Assembly: GCA_019359615.1 (NCBI GenBank)
Contig: JAHHHA010000010.1
Location: 105,697-169,696, forward strand
Length of the DNA: 64,000 nucleotides
Direction of reading: 5' to 3'
From: Cyanosarcina radialis HA8281-LM2
GTDB lineage: Bacteria > Cyanobacteriota > Cyanobacteriia > Cyanobacteriales > CCAP-1448
Shown in pieces: positions 35,812 through 45,031 of this stretch (its first letter is position 1; each line of letters opens with the position of its first letter). The notes below the pieces were generated by a model. That model was not told where the DNA came from and made no database searches. It saw only the letters and a program-made list of their open reading frames with translations. The translations under genes and the position numbers were made by a program.

Positions 35812-35853
35812 GCATGGCAACCTTTTCTATTAGTTGTTGGATTTTGGTTGTAT

Positions 35854-37053
35854 TTAAAAATCTATAGGGCGAATATGGCTTAATACCTCATGGTCTAGAT
35901 ACCGCTTTTCAATCTCATTAGCAGAATTGTCAACCCATTTAGCAATAACAGCTATAGGGATATCGCTACCTATCTGCTCAGTAATAAAGGTATCTCTACA
36001 ACTATATGGTGTCGTACCTGGCTTAATGGGATTAACAATAGCATCCCAAGCGCGACGGCTGAAGTTGTTGTAATGAATCGGTTTACCTGTAGGTGATGGA
36101 AACGCTAGATCGTTTGGTTTAGCTGTTTCAGGTTTGATTGATTTAAGAAATTCTTGTAATTTAAGGCTACAAGGAAAAGTCCGAATACGATTGTTTTTAG
36201 ATTTCTCGTTATTGATTTTTTTCCCATTACCAGCTTGATAAATACTACGATCGAAGCTGATTTTAGAAAAATTATCGCTAATTTGTTCCCAGCATAATCC
36301 TACTGCTTCACTAGGACGGCAACCAGTCATAAACATGAATTTCACAAAGTTGGTGTAATAATTATATCCTTGACCTCCGTGTCGCTTACCATTTGAATTA
36401 CAGAAGTGATTGGCAAAACCATTAATTATCATTTTCTTTTGTTCGATAGTAAAAGCATTAGCCTTTGGTTCTTCCTCGTATTTATGTTTAAGCTCTTGTG
36501 GCATACCCTCATAAGGGTTAGGAAATTTAACTAATTTATGCTTCATTCCCCATTTAAACATAGCATTAACGTTAGTTAAAACTCGTTTAGCCATGCTCTC
36601 AGTCGTATTAGCTAACAACCATTTTCGTAATTCTAAAGCATGATATGGAGACGTAATTTTACTCTTTTGAATTACGTTTCCTATAATATTCTGTAAGTAT
36701 ATTATACTGCTACCTTTTAATGATAGTTTTTTATAATTTAGATACCTATCCCATAAATCCATCATTGTAGTTTCAGGATACAGTTCTTTGACTACAGCCA
36801 AATGTTCTTGACGTTGATGAGGCTTTCTGTATCGTTCGAGCGTGTAATCAAAATCGTCAGTATCAATGTCTAGCTGAATCTCTCTTAATTTGATATCTGC
36901 TTTAACTCGATTCTCTGGCGTGTCAGACAGTCCTAAAGAAAAGAATTTTTGTTTACCGTCAAATAACTCTCGTGGTAATCGTACTTGTAAAGAACCGTTA
37001 CTAATTTTTAGGCTAGCTTTACCTTTAATGTGAGATTGACCGATCGCATACAT
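35854..37053 (-). CDS. Tyrosine recombinase / integrase
   Basis: A 399-residue phage-type integrase: N-terminal arm-binding part (about 1-100), SAM-like core-binding domain (about 115-195), catalytic domain (about 205-399). Catalytic residues seen: Arg in TGCRPSEAVGL, Lys region NEKSKNNRIRTFPC, box II YSCRDTF where the usual first His is Tyr, Trp in IAKWVDNS in place of the second His, and the nucleophile Tyr in EKRYLDH. Length is complete. The start ATG 37053 has GAGGG as ribosome site, inside one TGAGGGTAA copy. It would catalyse integration at tRNA-Arg. Confidence 0.92.
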   Translation of the reverse strand: MYAIGQSHIKGKASLKISNGSLQVRLPRELFDGKQKFFSLGLSDTPENRVKADIKLREIQLDIDTDDFDYTLERYRKPHQRQEHLAVVKELYPETTMMDLWDRYLNYKKLSLKGSSIIYLQNIIGNVIQKSKITSPYHALELRKWLLANTTESMAKRVLTNVNAMFKWGMKHKLVKFPNPYEGMPQELKHKYEEEPKANAFTIEQKKMIINGFANHFCNSNGKRHGGQGYNYYTNFVKFMFMTGCRPSEAVGLCWEQISDNFSKISFDRSIYQAGNGKKINNEKSKNNRIRTFPCSLKLQEFLKSIKPETAKPNDLAFPSPTGKPIHYNNFSRRAWDAIVNPIKPGTTPYSCRDTFITEQIGSDIPIAVIAKWVDNSANEIEKRYLDHEVLSHIRPIDF

Positions 37054-37094
37054 GACATTACCCTCAATATGCTTTTCGTCTATCGTAACATCAC

Positions 37095-37114
37095 TGAGGG
37101 TAAAATGAGGGTAA
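37095..37114. repeat. TGAGGGTAA direct repeat, right cluster
   Basis: Two copies, TGAGGGTAAAATGAGGGTAA, plus an inverted copy at 37058-37067 beside the integrase start. Together with 35501-35520 they give matching sites at both element ends. Confidence 0.65.
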
Positions 37115-37183
37115 AATTATAAATTTTAAAATCTAACTCTTAAAAAATCTATGAATTATAAAGCCTTCAAGAGTTTTTACATT

Positions 37184-37229
37184 CTGCCTTCCAAGCAGTT
37201 TGTCGGAAATTCGAGTCCTTCCGCACCCG
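37184..37229 (+). other. Displaced 3' half of tRNA-Arg (attachment-site remnant)
   Basis: 46 bases align without gaps to the 3' part of the tRNA at 35354-35427 with six differences. Four lie in the T stem and partly compensate (GGAA/TTCC pairs). Its acceptor half, CGCACCC, would pair perfectly with the tRNA 5' side, GGGTGCG. This suggests it is the original tRNA end, replaced by the element's copy on insertion. Not functional alone. Confidence 0.8.
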
Positions 37230-37252
37230 TTAACGAAAACAGAAACACCATA

Positions 37253-37327
37253 TGTAGGGGCGAAGCATTGCTGCCAAGATCTTTGACTTCTTACCAAAAA
37301 CTCATCTTAGGCAATGCTTCGCCCTAA
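37253..37327. terminator. Large hairpin downstream of icd
   Basis: TGTAGGGGCGAAGCATTGC pairs with GCAATGCTTCGCCCTAA across a 40-base loop. It lies 28 bp past the icd stop and is probably a transcript end. It is related to sequence at 33-100 and so is also a dispersed repeat. Confidence 0.6.
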
Positions 37328-37355
37328 AGCTGACGCTACATCCCGATCGCACTCC

Positions 37356-38780
37356 CTATTTAAAGAATTTGATAATCGCGTCGGCGAACTCAGAACACTT
37401 GAGCGGCGGCTCGACAGGTGGGGTCATCATCCTGGCTAAATCGTAGGTAACTTGGCGATGAGAAATAGCCTCGCCAATCCCGCGCTTGATTAAATCGGCG
37501 GCTTCTTGCCAGCCCATAAACTCCAGCATCATCACCCCAGAAAGGATAACAGAACCGGGATTGATGCGATCGAGTCCGGCATATTTGGGAGCCGTTCCGT
37601 GGGTAGCTTCAAAAATGGCGCAGTTGTCGCCAATATTGGCCCCAGGCCCCATCCCCAATCCGCCAACGACTGCCGCTGCCGCATCTGATAGATAATCTCC
37701 ATTCAGGTTCATCGTGGCCAAAATCGAGTATTCGTCAGGGCGCGTCTGGATTTGCTGGAAAATGCTGTCGGCAATGCGATCGTTTACCATGACTTTATTT
37801 TTCCACTGCCCCTGTCCGTGAGTATCCCAAATACTATTGAGTACCTCTTCTACTTCCTGACGGATTTCTGCCTGCTTGGGAGCCGTCATCGCCGCGTAGC
37901 CAGGATCGATTTGCCGAGCGTTTTCTTCCAGGCTAAGATCGGGGTTCTTCTCCTTATTACTGAGAATCCAAGATTCTCGTTCGGTAACGATTTGCGATCG
38001 AAACTCTGTAGTTGCCAGTTCGTAACCCCAATCGCGGAAAGCCCCTTCGGTGTACTTCATAATGTTGCCTTTATGCACCAGAGTCACCATTTGCTTGGGC
38101 TGGGGCAATCTCAAAGCGTGTTCGATCGCTCTTCGCACTAGTCGCTGAGAACCGTGCTTACTAATCGGTTTGATCCCGATCCCAGAGTCTAGAGGAATCT
38201 GCTTTTTGCCGTGTTCTGGAGTCGCCGGGATCAGTTCTTGATTGAGGATACTAATCAACTTATTACCGATTTCGCTACCTTGTCGCCATTCAATCCCCAA
38301 GTAAATATCTTCCGTGTTTTCCCGATAGATAATTACATCTAACTTCTCTGGGGTTTTGTGCGGCGAAGGAGTACCTGGGTAGTATTTGCACGGGCGAACG
38401 CAGGCATAGAGATCGTAAATTTGTCGCAATGCCACATTCAAAGAGCGGATACCGCCTCCCACTGGAGTAGTGAGAGGTCCTTTAATGGCAACTCCATACT
38501 CTTTAATCGCTAATTGCGTATCTTGGGGCAAATATTGATAAGTTCCATACACCTCGCACGCTTCATCGCCAGCATAGATTTTGAACCAAGTAATCTGCCG
38601 CTTGCCTCCATAAGCTTTTTGCACGGCTGCGTCGAACACCTTTTGGGCTGCGGGCCAAATATCGATTCCCGTGCCATCTCCCCGAATAAAAGGAATAATC
38701 GGATTGTCTGGTACTATCGGTTCGCCAGCTTTGAAGGTAATTTTGCTGCCAGTAGTTGGGGGAACGATTTTTTCATACAT
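37356..38780 (-). CDS. icd: NADP-dependent isocitrate dehydrogenase
   Basis: Oxidises isocitrate to 2-oxoglutarate, the carbon skeleton for ammonium assimilation and the signal for NtcA. 474 residues, the cyanobacterial length. Seen: [40 protein letters not shown] (phosphorylation-site serine and isocitrate arginines), [34 protein letters not shown], and the NADP region [12 protein letters not shown]. Start ATG 38780. The 342-bp gap to the next gene (38781-39122) shows no gene. Confidence 0.97.
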   Translation of the reverse strand: MYEKIVPPTTGSKITFKAGEPIVPDNPIIPFIRGDGTGIDIWPAAQKVFDAAVQKAYGGKRQITWFKIYAGDEACEVYGTYQYLPQDTQLAIKEYGVAIKGPLTTPVGGGIRSLNVALRQIYDLYACVRPCKYYPGTPSPHKTPEKLDVIIYRENTEDIYLGIEWRQGSEIGNKLISILNQELIPATPEHGKKQIPLDSGIGIKPISKHGSQRLVRRAIEHALRLPQPKQMVTLVHKGNIMKYTEGAFRDWGYELATTEFRSQIVTERESWILSNKEKNPDLSLEENARQIDPGYAAMTAPKQAEIRQEVEEVLNSIWDTHGQGQWKNKVMVNDRIADSIFQQIQTRPDEYSILATMNLNGDYLSDAAAAVVGGLGMGPGANIGDNCAIFEATHGTAPKYAGLDRINPGSVILSGVMMLEFMGWQEAADLIKRGIGEAISHRQVTYDLARMMTPPVEPPLKCSEFADAIIKFFK

Positions 38781-39122
38781 ATTCGAGCCTTGGGATTTTT
38801 TTGAGGTTGACCTAAAAGCTGTTAGCGATCTATTTTTAGTAAGTAAATTTTCCTAACCGATCGCTAATCTGACATCGATCGTTATTTTGCAGTCAATTTC
38901 AACATATAATCTGCTCATAATTGCACTAGATCGCTATTTCAGGGTTAAAGAGCTAGGTATCGAGCGGGCGCGTGCGGATGGCGGTAATTTGCATTTCGCG
39001 CGATCCACTTTTAGTCGTTGGGGAATTTTGGGGACGAATCTCGACAAATCAGCCTAGTATGGTTTTAGAGATAAGTCAAACACGTCTACCTCAGCGATCG
39101 CTATCTCTTTGGGAAAGTTACG

Positions 39123-39827
39123 GTGAAAAAAATTTTGGTAGTTGATGACGATCCAACTCTAAGAACTATTTTGACGAGATTTCTCTCCAAAAACGGTTAT
39201 ATCGTCAAGGTGGCAAGTTCTGGGATCGAAGCCCTGACAGTCTTTGCCCAAGACCCCCCAGATTTGGTAGTGTCAGACGTAATGATGCCCAAAATGAACG
39301 GTCTGGAGTTTTGTCGCCATTTGCGGGCTAGTCGTTCCGGGCAATTAGTCCCTTTTATATTTTTATCTGCGAAAGGGGAATTGGAAGATCGGATTAAAGG
39401 TCATTCCATGGGGGCAGACGATTACTTGGCCAAACCATTTGAGCCGAGGGAATTGATCGCCAAAATCGAGTCGCAACTAGAGCGATCGCGTCGCATCCAT
39501 TTGGAAATGATCAGGCTGATGCAGAAGATAGATCCAACTTCCACTACTGCCGAAGACTCAGAAGACATCTTGACCAAAGAGATTAATTCCTCTTCGGGAG
39601 TAACAGCGGCAGAGCTACCTTTAACCCCAGCCGAAGCTAGAGTATTTTGGGAAGTAATTCAAGGCTTTACCAACAAGCAAATCAGCGAACGTTTGTTTAT
39701 CAGTCCTCGGACGGTACAAACCCATATCAGCAACATCCTCAACAAGCTGCAACTGGAAAACCGCTCTCAGCTAGTACGCTTTGCCTACGAGCACGGTTAC
39801 AAACCTCCAGAGGATGGAACAGGATAG
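39123..39827 (+). CDS. Response regulator with LuxR-type DNA-binding domain
   Basis: 234 residues: receiver domain 1-120 (KKILVVDDDPTLRT, phosphoacceptor Asp in VVSDVMMPKMNG, Lys in DDYLAKPFEPRE) and a LuxR/NarL helix-turn-helix at about 165-230 (LTPAEARVFWEVIQGFTNKQ, SPRTVQTHISNIL). The layout resembles the cyanobacterial Ycf29-like regulators. GTG start at 39123. No intact kinase is adjacent; a fragment resembling a kinase N-terminus lies at 40101-40217 on the same strand. Confidence 0.88.
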   Translation: MKKILVVDDDPTLRTILTRFLSKNGYIVKVASSGIEALTVFAQDPPDLVVSDVMMPKMNGLEFCRHLRASRSGQLVPFIFLSAKGELEDRIKGHSMGADDYLAKPFEPRELIAKIESQLERSRRIHLEMIRLMQKIDPTSTTAEDSEDILTKEINSSSGVTAAELPLTPAEARVFWEVIQGFTNKQISERLFISPRTVQTHISNILNKLQLENRSQLVRFAYEHGYKPPEDGTG

Positions 39828-40100
39828 AATTGAGGAGTTTAGAAGTTTAGGGGTGTATAGCCTGCGGCATGGCTATCTCCTCCTCCAGACGCTGCGCGTA
39901 CCGTCAGGTCGTCCGCAGGACTGACGCTAAGGCGCAGCCTGTGCCTGGCGATCGAATAATTAAAAACCGCCCAGCCTTCACCATTCGATCGAGCCAGTCT
40001 GCTTAGCAAGCATATCCAAAATGGCAACCGCAGTGACAAATTCTCCTTCAGTTGAAGCTCTTCGCTCTAGCAAACGAGAATTGACCGCTCGCTCTAGAAA
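39828..40100. other. Gene-free stretch with repeats
   Basis: Contains a short TTTAGAAGTTTAG repeat and a 'ctgcgcgtaccgtcaggtcg...gcgcagcctgtgcc' dispersed repeat (about 39885-39945). No supported gene. Confidence 0.6.
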
Positions 40101-40217
40101 ATGGCCAACAATATCTCCAGCGTCAGAACGCGCATCCTAATTGGCTACGTGCTGCTGACAGTATTTTCTGCTGTCGGCTCGACGAGCGCTATTCGACATC
40201 TGTTAGTTTGCCCTTAA
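40101..40217 (+). pseudogene. Possible histidine-kinase N-terminal fragment
   Basis: 38 residues, MANNISSVRTRILIGYVLLT then FSAVGSTSAIRHLLV, resemble the first membrane segment of cyanobacterial sensor kinases, which typically begin with a similar TRxxxxYxLLM helix. The frame stops at 40217, two bases before the end of the convergent gene at 40219. Deletion of the rest of both genes at one joint is likely. Confidence 0.5.
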
Positions 40218-40218
40218 T

Positions 40219-40644
40219 CTAGGTAATCGTCGTGTAGGATTCTTCAATGCTATAGCGGACTTGAGGCGCAGGTTGTTCGACGCGCTCTCCAGCAACCGTG
40301 TCGGCTGCTTGGGCGATCTTATCTTGTTCCCAATGGTGATAGCGATTAGCTAGGGTAGAACAAAAGAAAAATCCGCCCACTAAAATAATTACCACCAAGA
40401 GAGCGTGCAAAAATCCTCGCACGAGTCGATCGTAGCCAGTCATGAGGAGATCGATCCAAGATTGAGGATCTGGTTCTCTGTTGTGGGAGTAAGAAAAATA
40501 GAGGGCTGCCAACACTAACCCCAAGCCGACTAACAGCCACAGCAACCATTGTTTGAACTCAAGTATTTGCCGACCAAAATTTAGCAGTTCTTGCGGGTGA
40601 GTTAGATTGGGAAGAGCGGGAATCCCCTCAGCTAGCAGCAACAT
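40219..40644 (-). CDS. Two-helix membrane protein of unknown function, possibly truncated
   Basis: 141 residues with two membrane helices (about 30-50, LWLLVGLGLVLAALYFSYSH; about 78-97, HALLVVIILVGGFFFCSTLA) and a soluble tail ending EQPAPQVRYSIEESYTTIT. It looks like the start of a longer cyanobacterial membrane protein whose tail is missing; the frame ends at the same joint as the kinase fragment. Family not identified. Start ATG 40644. Confidence 0.6.
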   Translation of the reverse strand: MLLLAEGIPALPNLTHPQELLNFGRQILEFKQWLLWLLVGLGLVLAALYFSYSHNREPDPQSWIDLLMTGYDRLVRGFLHALLVVIILVGGFFFCSTLANRYHHWEQDKIAQAADTVAGERVEQPAPQVRYSIEESYTTIT

Positions 40645-40780
40645 ATAGTTTCGTCGAATGTTCTGTCGATCCAGATCTTTGGCACCATCTATGCCGATCT
40701 GACATCAACATGAAACCAAGGGAGAACCCAAAATTTCTCCCTTGGCATCAGCTAATGAATCAATCGCCTAACTTAGAAAA

Positions 40781-41827
40781 CTACTTCCGCAGCTTTTTAG
40801 CCCAACGGGTAGTGACGATACCAAAAACCAGAGGTGCTGCCAACAGGCTAAAGTCACCCAACACATTTAGACCAGCAGCAACAGGCTGAGCGGCATCCAC
40901 CGCAGGCTTCAACGTTAGAGAAATTGAAGGTCTGCCATCATCTACAACCGCAAAACCTTCAAAATCTGAGTTTACAGTTTCAGTACGTCCACCACCTGTA
41001 AGAACTTCTGTACGGATATCGCACAGTTTGACAGTAGTACCGCTAGTACCGCTGATAGTGTAGCGATACAATCCACCTTTTTCGGCAAAGATATAGAGTA
41101 CGTTAGCCTGCCCAGGTGCAAAGTCAGCCCCAGTATCTTGACTCAGATTGAGAGCCGGAACAGAAGTTCTTAAAGTAATGGCTCCAGTAGTCAAATTAAC
41201 GTTGTAAACCCCTGGAGGATTGGTAGTGCTGACGTTTCTGGCACTTGTTCCCAAAGCCAAGTTGTTAACGTTTATTCCCAACCCATCAATGTAATTCGCC
41301 GTGCCTCTAATATTAAAAGCACCGCTTCCAATCTTGGTGAGAGGTCCAAAACTAGTCCCAGCAGGTGGGTTATTGAACCGATACAAGGCAGATCCTCGCA
41401 CTACCACAGGTGATGTATCATCAGAGCCGATCGCGTAAAACTGTTGAGTAGTACGGCTATAAGCTAAAGCCGACTCTGTGCCAAAACGATCTTGAAAATT
41501 TGCCTTAACCACATCAACTGGGATAGTGGTATCAGTGTTTAAGTTTGGAGAGAATCTACCCGCGACTGCGCCATCATTCTCATCAATTACGCCAACATTT
41601 TGATCGATAACTTGATTAGCGCTGTTTAGCCGATACCGAGTGCTCAATCCTTCTGGATCTTGAGCGTTTGTAGACCAAAAAGGAGCAGTGCCGCTATCTT
41701 TCAAGCGATTTCTAAAGATAACATTAGGACAGGGTCCGTTACCACCAGAAACAGGAGCAGCAGGAATATCGAATCTATAAATATTTAGGGTTGCATCAGA
41801 TACAATGTAGCCGCGAAGAGGTGCCAT
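40781..41827 (-). CDS. Hypothetical beta-rich protein with C-terminal anchor-like segment
   Basis: 348 residues rich in Thr, Ser, Asn and Gly, with sequences such as ESALAYSRTTQQFYAIGSDD and GVYNVNLTTGAITLRT that suggest a beta-propeller or lectin-like fold describing per-item values. The C-terminus (about 318-348) is hydrophobic then basic (FSLLAAPLVFGIV, RWAKKLRK), like a sorting signal of the PEP-CTERM kind, but the PEP motif itself is absent and no N-terminal signal is seen. A hairpin AAACAGGC/GCCTGTTT lies 45-67 bp upstream. Function unknown. Confidence 0.65.
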   Translation of the reverse strand: MAPLRGYIVSDATLNIYRFDIPAAPVSGGNGPCPNVIFRNRLKDSGTAPFWSTNAQDPEGLSTRYRLNSANQVIDQNVGVIDENDGAVAGRFSPNLNTDTTIPVDVVKANFQDRFGTESALAYSRTTQQFYAIGSDDTSPVVVRGSALYRFNNPPAGTSFGPLTKIGSGAFNIRGTANYIDGLGINVNNLALGTSARNVSTTNPPGVYNVNLTTGAITLRTSVPALNLSQDTGADFAPGQANVLYIFAEKGGLYRYTISGTSGTTVKLCDIRTEVLTGGGRTETVNSDFEGFAVVDDGRPSISLTLKPAVDAAQPVAAGLNVLGDFSLLAAPLVFGIVTTRWAKKLRK

Positions 41828-42238
41828 GAAGATATCTCCAAAATTTGTCAGTTGTTTAATTGCAAACTACAAAACAGGCAGTTTTGAGCCTGTTTCAGAC
41901 TAAAGCAAAGCTTTTGCAATTAAGTCAAAAAATAGCGATTCTCCTATGGAGATGCTACGCGATCGCCAGCCCAAATCCAGCTATTAATTGTTAAAAACAG
42001 CTATCTTGAGTCGGATGTCAATTGACAATTTCGAGAATAAATTGTTGCAGGCAAATTAGTGTAATTATATAATTAAAGCCTAAGTTTTAAGATTTAATTT
42101 AAATGTATGAATGATGTATCGATCGTACTGTACTTGCCAAATTAATTAATTTTTTAGATTGATTTGATATCTACATTTTAGATTCTAAGTTATCGCATTA
42201 TGAAGATATAGCTTTAAAGAACTAAAAATTAATAGATG
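41828..42238. other. AT-rich gene-free gap
   Basis: The only structure seen is the 8-bp hairpin at 41872-41894. The rest is AT-rich with no convincing reading frame or promoter consensus. Confidence 0.6.
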
Positions 42239-43135
42239 CTATGTGTTGTGAGAACCATAACTAATTAAATCGGATTGGTATGTAGGCGGCTCAACGTGAA
42301 TGTTAATGCGTACGGGACTGAATTTTTGTTCTAGGCGAACTTCTACTTCTTCGGTAATTTGGTGAGCGGTTTCGACATCAGTAGCATCAACAATTAAGTG
42401 CATTTCAATAAATACTTGACGACCCAGCAACCCTCTAGAAGCAATGCTATGACAGTTGATGACACCCGGTACTTCCATAACTAGCTGATGGATCGCTTCT
42501 GGAGCTATTGCCATTTCATCTACTAGCCAGGGCAAATTTGCCTTCAGGACTAACCAACCGCTCCAAAACACCAGCAAGGCCACTGGAAAAGCGAGAACGA
42601 TATCTAGCCACTGCCAGCCCAGCCACACCCCCACCAAGCCCACCATGACTAGAATCGTCACCCAAATATCGCTCATGGTATGGTAAGCATCGGCCAGCAA
42701 AATTTGACTGCCAATTCGACGGCCGACATGACGTTCGTAAAACGCCACAAAAATATTCACGCCCAAGACAATCAGCAGCAACCACAACACGGGTGCTGAC
42801 ATTTTCACTTCTTGGCTGGGACTGAATAATCTTTCTGCTGCACCCTGCAAAATTTCAAAGCAAGCAATTCCTAAAAAAGCTGAAATTGCTAAAGCCCCCA
42901 CAGCATCAAATTTCTGATGGCCGTAGGGGTGATCTCGATCTGGTTCTGGAGAAGCAAAGCGACTGGCAACCAGTCCTAAAACGTTATTGGCGCTATCAGT
43001 AACGCTGTGCAGGGCATCAGCCAGCAAGCTCAAAGAGCCAGTCCACCAACCCACCCAGGCTTTTAATCCCATCACCAACAGGTTAAGTAGCAGGGTGATT
43101 ATTAGGACTTTACTAACTTCTGAACGGTTATCCAT
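42239..43135 (-). CDS. Cation diffusion facilitator family transporter
   Basis: Exports divalent metals (Zn, Fe, Mn or Co) by proton exchange across the inner membrane. From ATG 43135 the protein has 298 residues with six helices: metal-site motifs SLLADALHSVTDSANN (helix 2) and LLADAYHTMSDI (helix 5), plus a cytoplasmic ferredoxin-like tail (INCHSIASRGLLGRQVFIEM, VRINIHVEP). An upstream in-frame ATG at 43195 adds 20 residues encoded in repeat sequence and is less likely. Metal specificity not determinable. Confidence 0.9.
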   Translation of the reverse strand: MDNRSEVSKVLIITLLLNLLVMGLKAWVGWWTGSLSLLADALHSVTDSANNVLGLVASRFASPEPDRDHPYGHQKFDAVGALAISAFLGIACFEILQGAAERLFSPSQEVKMSAPVLWLLLIVLGVNIFVAFYERHVGRRIGSQILLADAYHTMSDIWVTILVMVGLVGVWLGWQWLDIVLAFPVALLVFWSGWLVLKANLPWLVDEMAIAPEAIHQLVMEVPGVINCHSIASRGLLGRQVFIEMHLIVDATDVETAHQITEEVEVRLEQKFSPVRINIHVEPPTYQSDLISYGSHNT

Positions 43136-43206
43136 GCCATCAGGGTGGGGAAGAAGATGGAGAGGGCGGAGCATTCTTAACGCAACACTCCACACTTAAC
43201 ACTTCT

Positions 43207-44901
43207 TTAACTTCTGGCTCCTGCTAGCAGCGATCGAGTAGTAGATTCGCCTGCTTGCCGCAGTTGCCGCTTTAATTGTAGCCCTAGTAAAGTTAGAGCG
43301 AGGCACTGTCCTACAACCGCCAGGAAAATAGCTGTGGTGGAGGCCTCTTTAAGCGCAGCCCAGGCAAAGCCAGTAAACAGCCACATCGCAGGAATTTTTG
43401 CTGGATAGATCGAGAGAAAACCTAAAACCATAGGCGGTAGAATAATTAATCCGCTGAGGGTGCTGGCAGTCCACAAAAAGCGTTTTGGTGTTTTCATCAC
43501 TAGCATTAACTGAGCTACAGCAGCACAAATCAAAACGAAAGTGGTGTTGAGCAATAATGCTAGCAGGGCTTGATTTTGGCGATCGCCACCCCACGTTAGC
43601 ACCCACAGCGTCAGCATGATGTTAGCGATCGCTAAGTTAATGCCCACGGCTACTACAGCAGGACTTTTTTCACCCCAGAGCAAATCTGCGAGAATTCCCT
43701 GTTGGCTAATCGATCGCTTCTGGTGACGATAGCGGGCCCAATCTTGCAATGCTTGCCGATGCGGACTCAAAGCCGCAATTACACCCAAGAACCAGATCAG
43801 GTTAAACACCAAAATGGCGCTGAAATTCTCGAATATTCGATCGCCCGAACTCCGGTAGTCTGAAAACCTTGGTTCTAGAGCAAATCCCAACAGCAATAGC
43901 TCGAAGCAAGCTGTCAACAAATAACTTTGTTTCTTGCTGAAAACGCTAGCGCTAGGATTGGGGAAGCGCCGCTGCAACCCTTGCCAAGCCCAAATAGTCC
44001 AGACAGTGTAGTTCGATAACAGAAAAATTCCAAAAATGGCAGCACTGGCGCTTAATGGCAAACCAAACCACGGCAATGATTCTGACTTACCAGGTTCAAA
44101 ACTAGAGATATCCAAAGGAGGAGAAATGCTAGCAGCTAAGTAAGGCAAGAAAAATGAAGGGCTAAACAGCGTGATGCCATCGAAGGGAGAATGGGTAATG
44201 CGTTGGTAGTCAAATGATGCCAGGTTATGGGCACCCGATAAGAACATCAGCAGCAAGCCGCTACCCAACCACGGCTGAAAGCCTCTCAACCCGGTACTGA
44301 CTAATCCGTAAAGCAGGGAAGCGCTGTAAAAGAAAATGCAACTGGCAACTAGAACGCTGTAAAAGCCCAAAATCAGATGCAAGGGAACATTGGCTGCCAA
44401 TCCCAACCACATATGCAAAGGAATTGCCAATACTGCTGCTATATAAAGCAAAATTGGCACTCCGAGAAGCTTGCCGAGGAGAATATTTTGACTCGATCGA
44501 GGGCTGAGACGTATAAAGTTGAGAGTGCTGCGATGTTCTTCTTTAGATAAATCGCTAATTAGCAGATAAGTGCCAACTACTAACATTCCAAAGATGCCAA
44601 AGATGCTCAACCACAGAAAGGCATCCCACAACCATAACTGCCAGTTAATTACCGGATCGCCGAAGCTGTCTAAGCGGCATTTACCGCTGTTAACGACATC
44701 GCAATATCTAGTATTTCGATGCCAAGATCGAGTCGGATCTTCTTCAGGTAGCTGACTGGCAAAGCTCATCAATAATATTAGTTGCCCTAGCATCGATATA
44801 GCTATTGCCACTATTAAATTGCGAGGTTTTAGTTTGCCTTTTAGTTCTCGAAATAATTGGGGGTTCCATTCTCCCACTCGATCTAACAAACCTAAATTCA
44901 T
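43207..44901 (-). CDS. ABC-2 type exporter permease, first paralogue
   Basis: 564 residues with many helices. It begins GEWNPQLFRELKGKLKPRNL, a signature shared with the next gene upstream, and contains EEHRSTLNFIRLSPRSSQNI, as in the second permease. The two permeases are diverged tandem duplicates and probably form a heterodimer driven by the ATPase at 46642-47592. Substrate unknown. Co-directional, with a repeat-filled gap of 130 bp. Confidence 0.85.
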   Translation of the reverse strand: MNLGLLDRVGEWNPQLFRELKGKLKPRNLIVAIAISMLGQLILLMSFASQLPEEDPTRSWHRNTRYCDVVNSGKCRLDSFGDPVINWQLWLWDAFLWLSIFGIFGMLVVGTYLLISDLSKEEHRSTLNFIRLSPRSSQNILLGKLLGVPILLYIAAVLAIPLHMWLGLAANVPLHLILGFYSVLVASCIFFYSASLLYGLVSTGLRGFQPWLGSGLLLMFLSGAHNLASFDYQRITHSPFDGITLFSPSFFLPYLAASISPPLDISSFEPGKSESLPWFGLPLSASAAIFGIFLLSNYTVWTIWAWQGLQRRFPNPSASVFSKKQSYLLTACFELLLLGFALEPRFSDYRSSGDRIFENFSAILVFNLIWFLGVIAALSPHRQALQDWARYRHQKRSISQQGILADLLWGEKSPAVVAVGINLAIANIMLTLWVLTWGGDRQNQALLALLLNTTFVLICAAVAQLMLVMKTPKRFLWTASTLSGLIILPPMVLGFLSIYPAKIPAMWLFTGFAWAALKEASTTAIFLAVVGQCLALTLLGLQLKRQLRQAGESTTRSLLAGARS

Positions 44902-45031
44902 CTGTTGATTCCTCAGTAAGGTCGAATAAAGAAGTTCAGAAGTTCAGGAGTTCAGAAGTTCAAAATAATAACTCTTAAACTCTTGTGGGGTAGGCATCCT
45001 GCCTGCCCCACGAGACAGTGCATTTTACCTA

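Larger units (their letters stand above)
35382..37229. mobile_element. Mini integrative element in tRNA-Arg
   Basis: Bounded on the left by the 3' half of the tRNA (35382-35427) and on the right by a degenerate direct repeat of it (37184-37229). It carries one tyrosine recombinase, one 50-residue ORF, a 25-bp tandem repeat and TGAGGGTAA sites clustered near both ends. About 1.8 kb and AT-rich compared with the flanks. Confidence 0.8.

Noticed and set aside
37184..37229. A second tRNA gene
   Set aside because: Only the 3' half is present; there is no D arm or 5' acceptor strand, so it is an attachment-site remnant.
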